From the NCBI GenBank assembly GCA_029260675.1, contig JAJDCV010000283.1:1-13028 (forward strand): a DNA stretch of 13,028 nt, in the 5' to 3' direction. The translations under genes were made by a program, and so were the position numbers. Below, one piece after another: positions 1 through 7,387 of the stretch. The notes beneath the pieces were generated by a model. The model did no database searches. It was not told where the DNA came from and saw nothing but the letters and a program-made list of their open reading frames with translations. The stretch comes from Phycisphaeraceae bacterium (GTDB lineage Bacteria; Planctomycetota; Phycisphaerae; Phycisphaerales; Phycisphaeraceae). The number at the start of each line of letters is the position of its first letter. The first letter of the stretch is position 1.

Positions 1-609
<609 letters not shown>

Positions 610-656
610 GATGGCCTCCATTTTGAGAGATTTCTGTACACAAGAGCACGTTACCT

Positions 657-686
657 CTTAATTAATAGGGGCTTGCGTGCTTGTAA
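657..686 (-). promoter_or_regulatory. Possible sodA promoter
   Basis: On the minus strand, TTACAA (plus 681-686) lies upstream of an AT-rich block TATTAATTAAG (667-657), about 50 nt before the sodA start. Spacing to a TAATTA -10 would be 16 nt. The block stands out in a GC-rich genome, but neither hexamer is a good consensus match and no operator palindrome is obvious. This is a weak candidate. Confidence 0.3.
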
Positions 687-905
687 CCGGCCGAGTGTAG
701 GCCCGCTTCGATCTGGGGTCAATCTTGTCAGATCGGTCTAGTTGGGGCCTGGCCTGATAAAATGCCCGTAAGATGAGATTAAACAAATGATTAGGTCTAA
801 TTAAAAGGCCAATCACGGCAAAATTTCGGGCACATCCCAGATAAAAAGTCCGAGAAATATTGGAAATTTTCTAAAATAGGGAAACAAAACGGGGCCTCGT
901 GCGTA

Positions 906-911
906 CATAAT
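906..911 (+). promoter_or_regulatory. Possible -10 box for the sigma-factor gene
   Basis: CATAAT, within TACATAAT (904-911), matches five of six bases of TATAAT and follows the AT-rich tract. No recognisable -35 lies 16-18 nt upstream. If used, transcription would begin near 918 and leave a leader of about 119 nt before the ATG at 1037. Confidence 0.3.
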
Positions 912-976
912 AGTGTTGAGCCAGACCTACCCGGTTGAGATCCACACCGCAGCGGTCTTGTGAACGGAATTACAGG

Positions 977-990
977 CCACCGTGCGGTGG
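977..990 (+). other. Hairpin in the presumed sigma-factor leader
   Basis: CCACC (977-981), loop GTGC, GGTGG (986-990) forms a compact stem about 47 nt upstream of the sigma-factor start. Its right arm can instead pair downstream: GGTG (986-989) with CACC (996-999), or TGGT (988-991) with ACCA (997-1000). The two folds are mutually exclusive. Whether this is regulatory is unknown. Confidence 0.35.
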
Positions 991-1036
991 TCAGGCACCA
1001 GGGCGATCCAGGGGGTCAGAAAAGCAGAGGTACACC

Positions 1037-2041
1037 ATGGCGGCACTCACCCGTCCCAACTCACCGCTAGCACGGTCTCAAGGTCGACGGCGGATCAGCC
1101 AGGCCAAGTCGGCCCGTGCGCTGAGCCCGCAGGATCAGGCCGATGTTCATCAGATCCTTACGGGCAAGTACGAGTACATCGACAACGACCTGTTCTCCCT
1201 GCCGGACGACGAGGCGGTCGAGCAGATTTTCAATCAGCCCGACCCGACGCCGCACCCGGACACGAGCTGGTATCAGCCGGTGATGGCGAACTTCGCCGGC
1301 CTGCGCCAGAGCAACCACCTGGGCTCGGTGCTGCTGACCGCGGCGCAGGAGCGGGTGATCTTCCTGCAGTACAACTACACCCGGTGCCGTGTGTGCCGGC
1401 TGCGCGATGAGCTGCTGGACTCGCCGAAGATCGATCCCGATCTGGCCCGGCAGATGCTGGACTGGCACCGCAAGGCGGAAGACTACCGGGAGCAGATCGC
1501 GCAGATCAACCTCGCGCTGGTGCTGGCGATGGCCAAGCGGACCCGGATGAACGAGATGGACTTCGGGGACATGGTCTCCGAGGGGAACATGGCGCTGCTG
1601 CGTGCGATCGATAAGTTCGACGCGGCGCGTGGTTTCAAGTTCTCGACCTACGGGTGCCGGGCGATCCTCAAGGCGTTCAGCCGGGCCGGGATGAAGCTCA
1701 GCCGGTACCGCGGCCTGTTCCCGACCGACTACGACCCGGCCATGGAGCGGTCCAACTACTCCGAGACCCGCAGGGCCGAGCACGAGATGGAATGCGCCGA
1801 CGAGGTCAAGATGATCGTGACCCGCAACGTCGCCGACCTGACCGACATCGAGCAGGAGGTGATCGAGCACCGGTTCAACATCAAGAAGGGCCCGGCCAAG
1901 GGCATGAAGCGCGAGCCGCGCCCGATGACTTTGGAACAGGTCGGCAAGGTCATCGGCGTGACCAAGGAGCGCGTCCGACAGATCCAGAACAAGGCTCTCG
2001 AGAAGATCCGGATCACCCTGGAAGACGGGTACCTGGCGTAG
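1037..2041 (+). CDS. Sigma-70 family RNA polymerase sigma factor (non-canonical, probably alternative)
   Basis: Directs RNA polymerase to promoters. I place the start at ATG 1037 (334 aa), where AGAGG (1026-1030) stands 6 nt upstream; the open frame extends back to a TTG at 935 but that extension is low-complexity and lacks an RBS. The basic N-terminus (1-45) is followed by a 1.2-like segment (about 43-70). Region 2 spans about 104-216: the core-binding part includes INLALVLAMAKR and MVSEGNMALLRAIDKFD, and 2.3-2.4 reads RGFKFSTYGCRAILKAFSR. The usual FSTYAxWWIRQ tryptophan pair is replaced by Arg-Ala. Region 3 is short or absent (217-265). Region 4 spans about 266-330, with an HTH in TLEQVGKVIGVTKERVRQIQ. 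The C-terminal region 4 rules out an anti-sigma factor. The lack of WW and of a full region 3 argues against the primary housekeeping factor. The gene is followed by a strong terminator. Confidence 0.9.
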   Translation: MAALTRPNSPLARSQGRRRISQAKSARALSPQDQADVHQILTGKYEYIDNDLFSLPDDEAVEQIFNQPDPTPHPDTSWYQPVMANFAGLRQSNHLGSVLLTAAQERVIFLQYNYTRCRVCRLRDELLDSPKIDPDLARQMLDWHRKAEDYREQIAQINLALVLAMAKRTRMNEMDFGDMVSEGNMALLRAIDKFDAARGFKFSTYGCRAILKAFSRAGMKLSRYRGLFPTDYDPAMERSNYSETRRAEHEMECADEVKMIVTRNVADLTDIEQEVIEHRFNIKKGPAKGMKREPRPMTLEQVGKVIGVTKERVRQIQNKALEKIRITLEDGYLA

Positions 2042-2053
2042 GCGTGAGACGCT

Positions 2054-2073
2054 GTTAGCCGTTAGCTATTAGC
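2054..2073 (+). repeat. Three 7-nt-spaced copies of TTAGC
   Basis: GTTAGC (2054-2059), GTTAGC (2061-2066) and ATTAGC (2068-2073) recur every 7 nt immediately after the sigma-factor stop and just before the first GC-rich palindrome. This looks like the shoulder of the palindromic element rather than coding sequence. The last copy, in TATTAGCCC (2067-2075), recurs at 12666-12674 beside another palindrome. Confidence 0.5.
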
Positions 2074-2077
2074 CCAC

Positions 2078-2100
2078 AGCCCCCGGCTTTGCCGGGGGAT
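2078..2100 (+). repeat. GC-rich palindrome, copy 1 of a REP-like inverted pair
   Basis: The perfect 8-bp stem CCCCCGGC (2080-2087), loop TTT, GCCGGGGG (2091-2098), with flanks AG and AT, is the exact reverse complement of 2190-2212 over all 23 bases. No T-run follows, so it is not a classical terminator by itself. Confidence 0.75.
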
Positions 2101-2130
2101 CAATCAAGAATACGCGTCCTTCTCCATAAG

Positions 2131-2159
2131 AAAACCCTCGGTCGAGACCGAGGGTTTTT
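2131..2159. terminator. Bidirectional intrinsic terminator between convergent genes
   Basis: A 12-bp perfect stem AAAACCCTCGGT (2131-2142), loop CGAG, pairs with ACCGAGGGTTTT (2147-2158), and the T-run continues to 2159. The A-run on the left arm gives a T-run on the other strand, so the same hairpin can end transcripts of both the sigma-factor gene (stop at 2041) and the convergent TPR gene (stop at 2230). Confidence 0.9.
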
Positions 2160-2189
2160 CATTGCATGCGGTGATGGATAGGTTAAACA

Positions 2190-2212
2190 ATCCCCCGGCA
2201 AAGCCGGGGGCT
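2190..2212 (-). repeat. GC-rich palindrome, copy 2 of a REP-like inverted pair
   Basis: CCCCCGGC (2192-2199), loop AAA, GCCGGGGG (2203-2210). It is an exact inverted copy of 2078-2100 and lies 17 nt beyond the TPR gene stop. The pair brackets the terminator nearly symmetrically. Confidence 0.75.
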
Positions 2213-2229
2213 GAGGGATGAAGCAAGCT

Positions 2230-3204
2230 TCAGATCCTGCTGAACCGTGAGAGCAGGTCGATGATCCTGGGTTGTTGCGAATTGAGTTGGATGCTCTTAC
2301 GCCAGGAGTTCAGCGCCTCGTCGCGCTGGTCGGTGTCGCTTCGGCCGTCCTGGATATAGAGGGTCATCAGGCAGGCGCCCAGGCCGTTGAGTGTCGCGGT
2401 GTCGTTAGGCCCCAGCGTGATGGCCTTGCGGTATTGGAACAGGGCGGGTTTGAACTGTCGCATCTTGAACTTGACGTACCCGAGCCGTTCATACGCGGTC
2501 ACCGAAGGGCTCCGCCGGATCAGGACCTCCAGGACGTTGACCGCCTGTTGAAAATTATTCAGGTGGATGTGTGCATCCGCCAGACCAAGCAACACCGGGT
2601 CGGCCAAGTCACCCAGCTCGGCGGCCTGGCGGTAGGTGTCGACCGCCTCTTCGTATCGGCCCAGCAGGTTGAATGCCGCTGCGAGGTTGCACCATGCGGC
2701 CTGGCTTTCCGGGTCCAGCTTGGTGGCGATCTGGACGAACGTCAGCGCCTCGCCGGGTCGGCCAAGCTGAAGATACGCCGAGCCCAGCTCGCGGTTGACC
2801 TTGAAGTCGTCGGGGTTCAGGCGCCAGGCGGTCTTGTACGCGCGCAGCGCTTCCTGGAGGCGACCGAGCAGTTGTTTCATCAGGCCCAGGCTGTAATGGG
2901 CGTCGAACTTGTTCGGCTCGACGATGGTGGCACGCTCGTAGGCCCGGCTGGCCATCTCGTAATCACCGCGCTGCTGGTAGATCCCGCCCATGCCCATGTG
3001 GGCGTTGGCGATGTTGGGGTTGACCTCCAGCGCCAGGCCGAACTCCGCCAGGGCCGCGTCCAGCAGGCCCTCGGTCTGGTAGGACGCGGCGCTGTCCAGG
3101 TGGGCGGCGGCCCGCTGGCGTGAAGAGGTCGCGGGGTTCAGCGTGCAGCCGGTGATAATAACGGCGGTGATCAACGCTACGGTGGGCAGGGAGATAGATC
3201 GCAT
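2230..3204 (-). CDS. TPR-repeat lipoprotein
   Basis: A 324-aa probable lipoprotein. The N-terminus MRSISLPTVALITAVIITGC is a short, basic then hydrophobic signal ending in a lipobox-like ITGC, with Cys20 as the lipidation site. The rest is almost entirely tetratricopeptide repeats (about eight, from residue 33 to about 315). Repeats such as IANAHMGMGGIYQQRGDYEM and AHYSLGLMKQLLGRLQEAL show the TPR pattern of small residues at positions 8, 20 and 27 and Pro at or near 32. TPR arrays are protein-protein scaffolds; no catalytic domain is visible, so the partner and process are unknown. A role in envelope or secretion assembly, as for PilF/NlpI-like TPR lipoproteins, is possible but not shown. 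There is no clear Shine-Dalgarno before the ATG at 3204. The signal peptide supports the start. The gene is divergent from nadE and convergent with the sigma-factor gene. Confidence 0.85.
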   Translation of the reverse strand: MRSISLPTVALITAVIITGCTLNPATSSRQRAAAHLDSAASYQTEGLLDAALAEFGLALEVNPNIANAHMGMGGIYQQRGDYEMASRAYERATIVEPNKFDAHYSLGLMKQLLGRLQEALRAYKTAWRLNPDDFKVNRELGSAYLQLGRPGEALTFVQIATKLDPESQAAWCNLAAAFNLLGRYEEAVDTYRQAAELGDLADPVLLGLADAHIHLNNFQQAVNVLEVLIRRSPSVTAYERLGYVKFKMRQFKPALFQYRKAITLGPNDTATLNGLGACLMTLYIQDGRSDTDQRDEALNSWRKSIQLNSQQPRIIDLLSRFSRI

Positions 3205-3212
3205 GATGGAAC

Positions 3213-3218
3213 ATGATA
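3213..3218 (-). promoter_or_regulatory. Possible -10 box for the TPR gene
   Basis: On the minus strand TATCAT (five of six to TATAAT) ends 8 nt before the ATG at 3204. A transcript would start at or within a base or two of the start codon, consistent with the missing Shine-Dalgarno. No -35 is recognisable. Confidence 0.3.
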
Positions 3219-3282
3219 TCGGCTGTCAGGTGCTCGTGGTACCACACGGCCCACCCTATAGGACGTAGGCCCCGGCTGGGCT

Positions 3283-3288
3283 TACAAT
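3283..3288 (+). promoter_or_regulatory. Possible -10 box for nadE
   Basis: TACAAT (five of six to TATAAT) sits 39 nt before the nadE ATG in the 123-bp divergent gap. This would give a leader of about 33 nt. No -35 consensus is visible 16-18 nt upstream. Confidence 0.35.
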
Positions 3289-3327
3289 CCCGTGTTCTGA
3301 GATGATTTCCTGGACCGGAAAATAACC

Positions 3328-5085
3328 ATGCGCGTCGCCCTGGCACAAATCAACCCGACCGTCGGCGATATCGAAGGCAACAGCCTTCTGATCCGTGATT
3401 CGATCCAGCGGGCCGGGGATGCCGGGGCCGGGCTGGTGATTTTCCCGGAGTTGAGCGTGATCGGGTATCCGCCGAAGGATCTGCTGCTCAAGCCGGCGGT
3501 GATCCGTGCTTGCCGGCAGGCGGTGGACGACCTGGCAAAAAACTGCCGGGGCATCGCCGCGATCATCGGCCACCCCTGCCCCTCCGATAACAGTGCCGGG
3601 CGGATGCTCTACAACGCCGCAACGCTCTGCCACGACGGTCGGGCCCGGCACCGCCGGGTCAAGAGCTTGCTGCCGACTTACGACGTCTTCGACGAGCACC
3701 GCTATTTCGAGCCCGGGCCGGATGTGCAGATCACGCCCTTGAACGGGCTGAGCCTGGGCATCAGCATCTGCGAAGACCTCTGGAACGACCGCGAGGTCGT
3801 CGACCGCCAGCTCTATTACGACAACCCGATCGACGAGTTGGCGCGTCGCGGGGCGGACCTGTTCATTAATTGTTCTGCCTCGCCGTTCACGGTCGGCAAA
3901 CACGAATTGCGGATGCGGCTGATGCGCGAAGCGGCGAAGCGTCACGGCCTGCCGGTGCTGTATTGCAACCAGGTCGGCGGCAACGACGAGTTGGTTTTCG
4001 ACGGCTGTTCTTGCGCGGTCGGCCCGGATGGGGAGTTGATCGGGCATGCCAAGGATTTTCAGCCGGACCTGCTGGTCGTGGATATCCCGGTGGGGAGAGC
4101 GGAGGGGCGGGCAGACGCTAAACCGCAAGCGAGGACCGGGGCTCCTGCGATGAGAATCGAGACACCCAGCGAGGGGATCGCCTCGGCTTACCACGCGCTG
4201 GTGCTAGGGCTGCGAGACTACTGCAAGAAATGTGGGTTCAAGTCGGTCGTGCTCGGGCTAAGCGGCGGGATCGATTCGGCGGTTTGCTGTGCGGTGGCGG
4301 TGGCGGCGCTGGGCAGTGATAACGTCTGCGGTGTCACGATGCCCAGCCGGTACTCTTCGGACGGCTCGGTCAGCGACGCCGAGCGGTTGGCGCAGAACCT
4401 GGGGGTCGAGTTCCACACGATTGCGATCGAGCAGGCCCATCAGGCGTTTGAAACCATGCTCGGCCCGATCTTCAAGGGCACCGATCCCGGCGTGGCTGAG
4501 GAAAACATCCAGGCGAGAGCCCGCGGCGTGTTGCTCATGGCGATCAGCAACAAGTTCGGGTCGATGCTCGTCACCACCGGGAACAAGAGCGAACTGGCGG
4601 TGGGTTACTGCACGCTCTACGGCGACATGGCCGGCGGTCTGGCGGTCCTCTCCGACGTCCCCAAGACCCTGGTCTACGAAATTGCCAACTGGATCAACGA
4701 CGATCCGGAATCCCCCCTGCGCGAAAAATTCGGCAAAGCTGTGATCCCCAAGGACACGATCACCAAACCCCCCAGCGCCGAGCTCCGCGAGGACCAGACC
4801 GACCAGGACTCGCTGCCGCCGTATGATGTGCTTGACGAGATCATCGAGCGCTTTGTCGAGCAGGAGCAGTCGGCCAAGCGGATCATCGACGAGACGGGTT
4901 TCGATGCCGAGGTCGTCCATAAGATGATCCGCCTGATCGACCTGAACGAATACAAGCGCAAACAGGCGGCCCCGGGTTTGAAGATCACCGGCCGGGCATT
5001 TGGCTTCGGCCGACGCATGCCGATCGCGCAGCGGTATGACAACCGGCGGACGATCGAGACGGATGAGTCAAACTCAGGGGGATGA
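3328..5085 (+). CDS. nadE: NAD+ synthase (glutamine-hydrolysing)
   Basis: Catalyses the last step of NAD+ synthesis: ATP-dependent amidation of nicotinic acid adenine dinucleotide, with ammonia from glutamine. The 585-aa protein has two domains, as in the glutamine-dependent family. The N-terminal nitrilase-type glutaminase (about 1-255) shows the full Glu-Lys-Cys triad: Glu41 in FPELSVIGYPP, Lys112 in RVKSLLPTYDVFDEHRYF and Cys148 in ISICEDLWND. The C-terminal N-type ATP pyrophosphatase domain (about 285-560) has the ATP loop LGLSGGIDSAV (Ser312-Ser317) and TTGNKSELAVGYCTLYGDMAGG (two adjoining motifs, 416-437). A low-conservation linker joins the domains at about 256-280. The ATG at 3328 gives the canonical start MRVALAQINPTVGD; only a weak GGA-type RBS precedes it. 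No other NAD genes are adjacent, so it appears to be a stand-alone gene. Confidence 0.97.
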   Translation: MRVALAQINPTVGDIEGNSLLIRDSIQRAGDAGAGLVIFPELSVIGYPPKDLLLKPAVIRACRQAVDDLAKNCRGIAAIIGHPCPSDNSAGRMLYNAATLCHDGRARHRRVKSLLPTYDVFDEHRYFEPGPDVQITPLNGLSLGISICEDLWNDREVVDRQLYYDNPIDELARRGADLFINCSASPFTVGKHELRMRLMREAAKRHGLPVLYCNQVGGNDELVFDGCSCAVGPDGELIGHAKDFQPDLLVVDIPVGRAEGRADAKPQARTGAPAMRIETPSEGIASAYHALVLGLRDYCKKCGFKSVVLGLSGGIDSAVCCAVAVAALGSDNVCGVTMPSRYSSDGSVSDAERLAQNLGVEFHTIAIEQAHQAFETMLGPIFKGTDPGVAEENIQARARGVLLMAISNKFGSMLVTTGNKSELAVGYCTLYGDMAGGLAVLSDVPKTLVYEIANWINDDPESPLREKFGKAVIPKDTITKPPSAELREDQTDQDSLPPYDVLDEIIERFVEQEQSAKRIIDETGFDAEVVHKMIRLIDLNEYKRKQAAPGLKITGRAFGFGRRMPIAQRYDNRRTIETDESNSGG

Positions 5086-5110
5086 GCCACAGAGGGCGGA
5101 AGAATGTTTG

Positions 5111-5172
5111 CAGGATGGTCAGGATGAGCCACCTAACCACCGATCTTGTCCTGTATGTCCTGTCATCCTGTC
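5111..5172. repeat. Inverted cluster of CAGGAT / TCCTG units
   Basis: In the 129-bp gap between convergent nadE and yihY, CAGGATG (5111-5117) and CAGGATG (5120-5126) are followed by TCCTG at 5149-5153 and 5158-5162 and ATCCTG at 5165-5170. CAGGATG 5111-5117 pairs perfectly with CATCCTG 5164-5170, and CAGGA 5120-5124 with TCCTG 5158-5162, making a long imperfect hairpin. Units recur every 8-9 nt. A pyrimidine-rich tract follows (about 5179-5199). It resembles dispersed ATCCTGT-type repeats seen in several bacterial phyla and may double as a terminator; both ideas are inference. Confidence 0.55.
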
Positions 5173-5214
5173 AAAAGCTCTTCTTTCTTCTCTTTGTCGT
5201 AGTGCTTCATCTGC

Positions 5215-6687
5215 CTACTGTCCCATCACATCCGCCAGCGTGGTGCCTTTGGCGGCGTTGATCTGTGCGGTGTGCAGTTGGGCGACGACGTCGGTGCCGG
5301 TGAGGCGAGATCGGGTGCGTTCGCGCATGGCGGCTTTTTCGCTGAGTTCCAGCAGTTCATCGACGCCGATGCGTTCCGGCGGGCGGGCCAGGGTGAAGGC
5401 CGGGACCCCGGGCTCGCCGTGCTCGACGTGGTGGATGACGTTGGCGTGGGTGAGCATGTCGATCAGGGACGCGACCGCGCGGTTGGGCAGGCCGGTTTCG
5501 GACTGCAGCTCGTTTTGGCGGACGGGGTCACCTTTTTCAAAGGCCCGACCGATCATCGCGACCAGGGGGATCATCCACCGCGGGTCGAACAGCACATCCC
5601 GGTCCGCCGACGTACGCAGGCTCTTGAAGCGTCGGCCGTCCATCGCCTGGATCGTGTAGGTCACCTCGACCCCAAACAGCACGATCAGCCAGGTGAACCA
5701 CAGCCAAAAGAGGAATAGCGGTACGAGTGCCAGGGCGCCGTAGATGTTGGCGGTCCCGGCGTTGTGGACATAGATCTTGAAGCCCTCGATGGTCAGGGTC
5801 CAGCAGATCGCAGCGACAAATCCACCTGTTAACGCCGCGCGGGTTTTGACTTTGGTGTTGGGCAGGAATTGATACATCAGGATCAGCAGCAACCAGGTTG
5901 TGACGAAGGGCGTTATTAAAGCTGTGAATCCACCCAACCAGCCGACCGACTGCCCCGTCACCGCCGCCGCCTGTTCGATCACAGAGATGATCCGGTTTTG
6001 TACAAATTGTCCGGACAATAACAGCAGGGGGGCAAGTGTAATCGCGGTGTAGTACAAGGGTAATCGGACATACAAGGGCCGGCCGTACGGGGCGTCATAG
6101 ATCCGGTTGAAGCTGTGTTCAATAGTGGATAATAATTTGGTCGCCGCCAAAATGAAGATCAGCACACCGATCGCGCCGATGCTGGCGAAGTTGATCTGTT
6201 CGAGCTTGGCGATCAGGTCCTGGATGTTTTTTGACAGGTTCTTCCTGGCCTGAGCGTACTCACTCTCGGGGGCTAGCGCAATCGTGTCAGCCGTGGTGGA
6301 TCCGGGATCGGTGCCGCCTGCCGCCGCCTCTTCAACGACATCACCGACCTTGTGTTCTGTGGCTTGTGACTCCGGGTCGCTCTCCTCAGGCTGGATCCAT
6401 TGAAGAGAGAAGTCAACCACGTTCTGCTTGAGGGCTTCGCGTTCGACCTCCCCGACGAATGTCTGAAGGATCACCAGCATCAGCACAATGGTCGGCAGCA
6501 GGCTGAAGAGTGTGTGATACGTCAATGCCGCGGCCATCTCACCGGCCCGGTCGACCCGCAACTCCTGGGCGCAGTAGCGGCCGAAGTCCAGCATGTAGCG
6601 CAGTGTCCGCTGGGCTCGTGAAAGTTCTTCCAGCGGTTCAGTCAGCAGTCCTTGGACGCTCTGGCGGATTGTGTGGAGGAATCGCAT
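5215..6687 (-). CDS. YihY/BrkB-family inner-membrane protein
   Basis: A 490-aa polytopic membrane protein of the YihY/BrkB family (formerly misnamed RNase BN), whose biochemical role is not settled. Family features: the first hydrophobic segment follows the amphipathic AAALTYHTLFSLLPTIVLML (53-71). Further segments lie near 168-187, 211-227, 250-274, 285-302 and 316-342, and HSFNRIYDAPYGRP and AGTANIYGALALVPLFLFWLW (two family signatures) are present. There are two oddities. Residues about 92-155, in the first extracytoplasmic loop, form an acidic Glu/Asp/Ala/Thr-rich insertion. The C-terminal ~120 residues are soluble; about 372-437 (IPLVAMIGRAFEKGDPV to the VEHGEPG hairpin) look like a winged helix. 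The ATG at 6687 lacks a clear Shine-Dalgarno. The gene lies 52 nt downstream of yidD and is probably the last gene of the clc-rnpA-yidD cluster. Confidence 0.88.
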   Translation of the reverse strand: MRFLHTIRQSVQGLLTEPLEELSRAQRTLRYMLDFGRYCAQELRVDRAGEMAAALTYHTLFSLLPTIVLMLVILQTFVGEVEREALKQNVVDFSLQWIQPEESDPESQATEHKVGDVVEEAAAGGTDPGSTTADTIALAPESEYAQARKNLSKNIQDLIAKLEQINFASIGAIGVLIFILAATKLLSTIEHSFNRIYDAPYGRPLYVRLPLYYTAITLAPLLLLSGQFVQNRIISVIEQAAAVTGQSVGWLGGFTALITPFVTTWLLLILMYQFLPNTKVKTRAALTGGFVAAICWTLTIEGFKIYVHNAGTANIYGALALVPLFLFWLWFTWLIVLFGVEVTYTIQAMDGRRFKSLRTSADRDVLFDPRWMIPLVAMIGRAFEKGDPVRQNELQSETGLPNRAVASLIDMLTHANVIHHVEHGEPGVPAFTLARPPERIGVDELLELSEKAAMRERTRSRLTGTDVVAQLHTAQINAAKGTTLADVMGQ

Positions 6688-6739
6688 GGGGCACTGGTCG
6701 AGCAGGGGGGCGGGGTTGTCAAAGGCTATGGCTTATCGG

Positions 6740-6973
6740 CTACGCCGGGTCGTAGCCTGAACCGCCGAAGGGGTGGCATCGGGCGATGCGTCTGAGGCCG
6801 CGCCAACCGCCCTTGATCGGGCCGTGCTTCTGGACCGCGTCGATCATGTACTGGCTGCACGACGGCTGGAACCGGCAGTGCCCGCCCATCACCCGGCCCA
6901 GTGTCACCCGGTATAGCAGCACCATGAAGATTAGCGCTTTGCTCAGGATATGACTGATCCAGCGGATCACCAT
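6740..6973 (-). CDS. yidD: Membrane protein insertion efficiency factor YidD
   Basis: A small (77-aa) membrane-associated protein that assists insertion of proteins by YidC/Sec. The family signature is complete: a hydrophobic N-terminal helix (about 8-22), then GGHCRFQPSCSQYMIDAVQKHG with Cys33 and Cys39, and RRIARCHPFGGSGYDPA with Cys66. Length is typical (70-85 aa). The ATG at 6973 overlaps the 3' end of rnpA by 7 nt (ATGGTGA), indicating translational coupling. GGAG lies 5 nt upstream of this ATG, inside rnpA; a GTG at 6970 is an alternative start. The rnpA-yidD order is the usual bacterial one, but yidC does not follow. The next gene downstream is yihY. Confidence 0.95.
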   Translation of the reverse strand: MVIRWISHILSKALIFMVLLYRVTLGRVMGGHCRFQPSCSQYMIDAVQKHGPIKGGWRGLRRIARCHPFGGSGYDPA

Positions 6974-7368
6974 TTCGGCTCCGATCGGGCTTCCCCGTTG
7001 GCTCGGTTATCAACCATGGAATGGATCCGATCCAAAGCCCCGCCGAGCAGGCGTTGATACGCGGCCACGTCTTCCAGTTTATGCGGCCTGACTACCACGA
7101 CCAGATCATACCCCGCGGGCCAGTCGTGTTGGCTCAAACGAAACGCTTCACGCAGTCGGCGTTTGACCCGGTGCCGCTGGACAGCTGATCCCACACGTCT
7201 CGGCACGGACAGCCCAAGGCGGTTGTAGGGCAAGCCGTTGGGTTTGCCGCAGACGATGATCGGCCCGGCGGTCTTGCGCAGCCTGGCGTCGAACACCGAC
7301 GCGAACGCGCGGCTACCGTGCAGCTTCTGGCGGTGTCGGAACAACAATCGTCGGGTGGGTTCGGCCAT
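6967..7368 (-). CDS. rnpA: Ribonuclease P protein component
   Basis: The protein subunit of RNase P, which binds the catalytic RNA and pre-tRNA 5' leader during tRNA 5' maturation. From ATG 7368 the product is 133 aa. The conserved basic RNR motif is present as VQRHRVKRRLREAFRL (63-78). It is preceded by the family's NRLGLSVPRRVGSAV (49-63) and followed by DLVVVVRP (88-95). The N-terminal basic helix LLFRHRQKLHGSRAFASVF (8-26) matches the family's start. A GTG at 7380 would add four residues and sit 7 nt after the channel-gene stop; neither start has a good Shine-Dalgarno, so the start is uncertain. rnpA normally follows rpmH (L34), but here a ClC channel gene lies immediately upstream. Confidence 0.93.
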   Translation of the reverse strand: MAEPTRRLLFRHRQKLHGSRAFASVFDARLRKTAGPIIVCGKPNGLPYNRLGLSVPRRVGSAVQRHRVKRRLREAFRLSQHDWPAGYDLVVVVRPHKLEDVAAYQRLLGGALDRIHSMVDNRANGEARSEPKW

Positions 7369-7387
7369 CGTATGAGTCACGGCCGGG

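Larger units (their letters stand above)
610..1036. other. AT-rich divergent intergenic region between sodA and the sigma-factor gene
   Basis: This 427-bp gap has no credible gene. Roughly 755-890 is strikingly AT-rich for this genome, with many short A and T runs, for example TAATTAAAAGG, GATAAAAAG and GGAAATTTTC. The stretch probably carries the promoters and upstream elements for both divergent genes. The ATG triplets I tried within it run into a stop after at most a few codons. The right-hand part (about 918-1036) would be the 5' leader of the sigma-factor mRNA. Confidence 0.6.

Noticed and set aside
935..1036. N-terminal extension of the sigma factor from a TTG codon
   Set aside because: The extension is basic and low-complexity and has no RBS, whereas ATG 1037 has AGAGG at 6-nt spacing.
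1067..1870. Long minus-strand open frame (267 codons) antisense to the sigma-factor gene
   Set aside because: Its translation has no recognisable domain and is His/Val/Gly/Arg-biased, typical of a shadow frame in GC-rich DNA; the plus-strand frame contains intact sigma regions 2 and 4.
2041..2230. Possible CRISPR or tandem array in the sigma-TPR gap
   Set aside because: The repeats are two inverted palindromes and one different terminator, with no regularly spaced direct repeats and unique spacers.
2272..3123. Plus-strand open frame (283 codons) opposite the TPR gene
   Set aside because: No domain pattern; the minus strand encodes a lipobox and clear TPR repeats.
3256..4194. Minus-strand open frame (312 codons) antisense to nadE
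   Set aside because: It overlaps the complete NadE glutaminase domain, has low-complexity shadow composition and no RBS.
6717..6722. Perfect TTGACA on the minus strand upstream of yihY
   Set aside because: No -10-like hexamer lies 15-19 nt downstream, where the sequence is C-rich, so it was not called a promoter.
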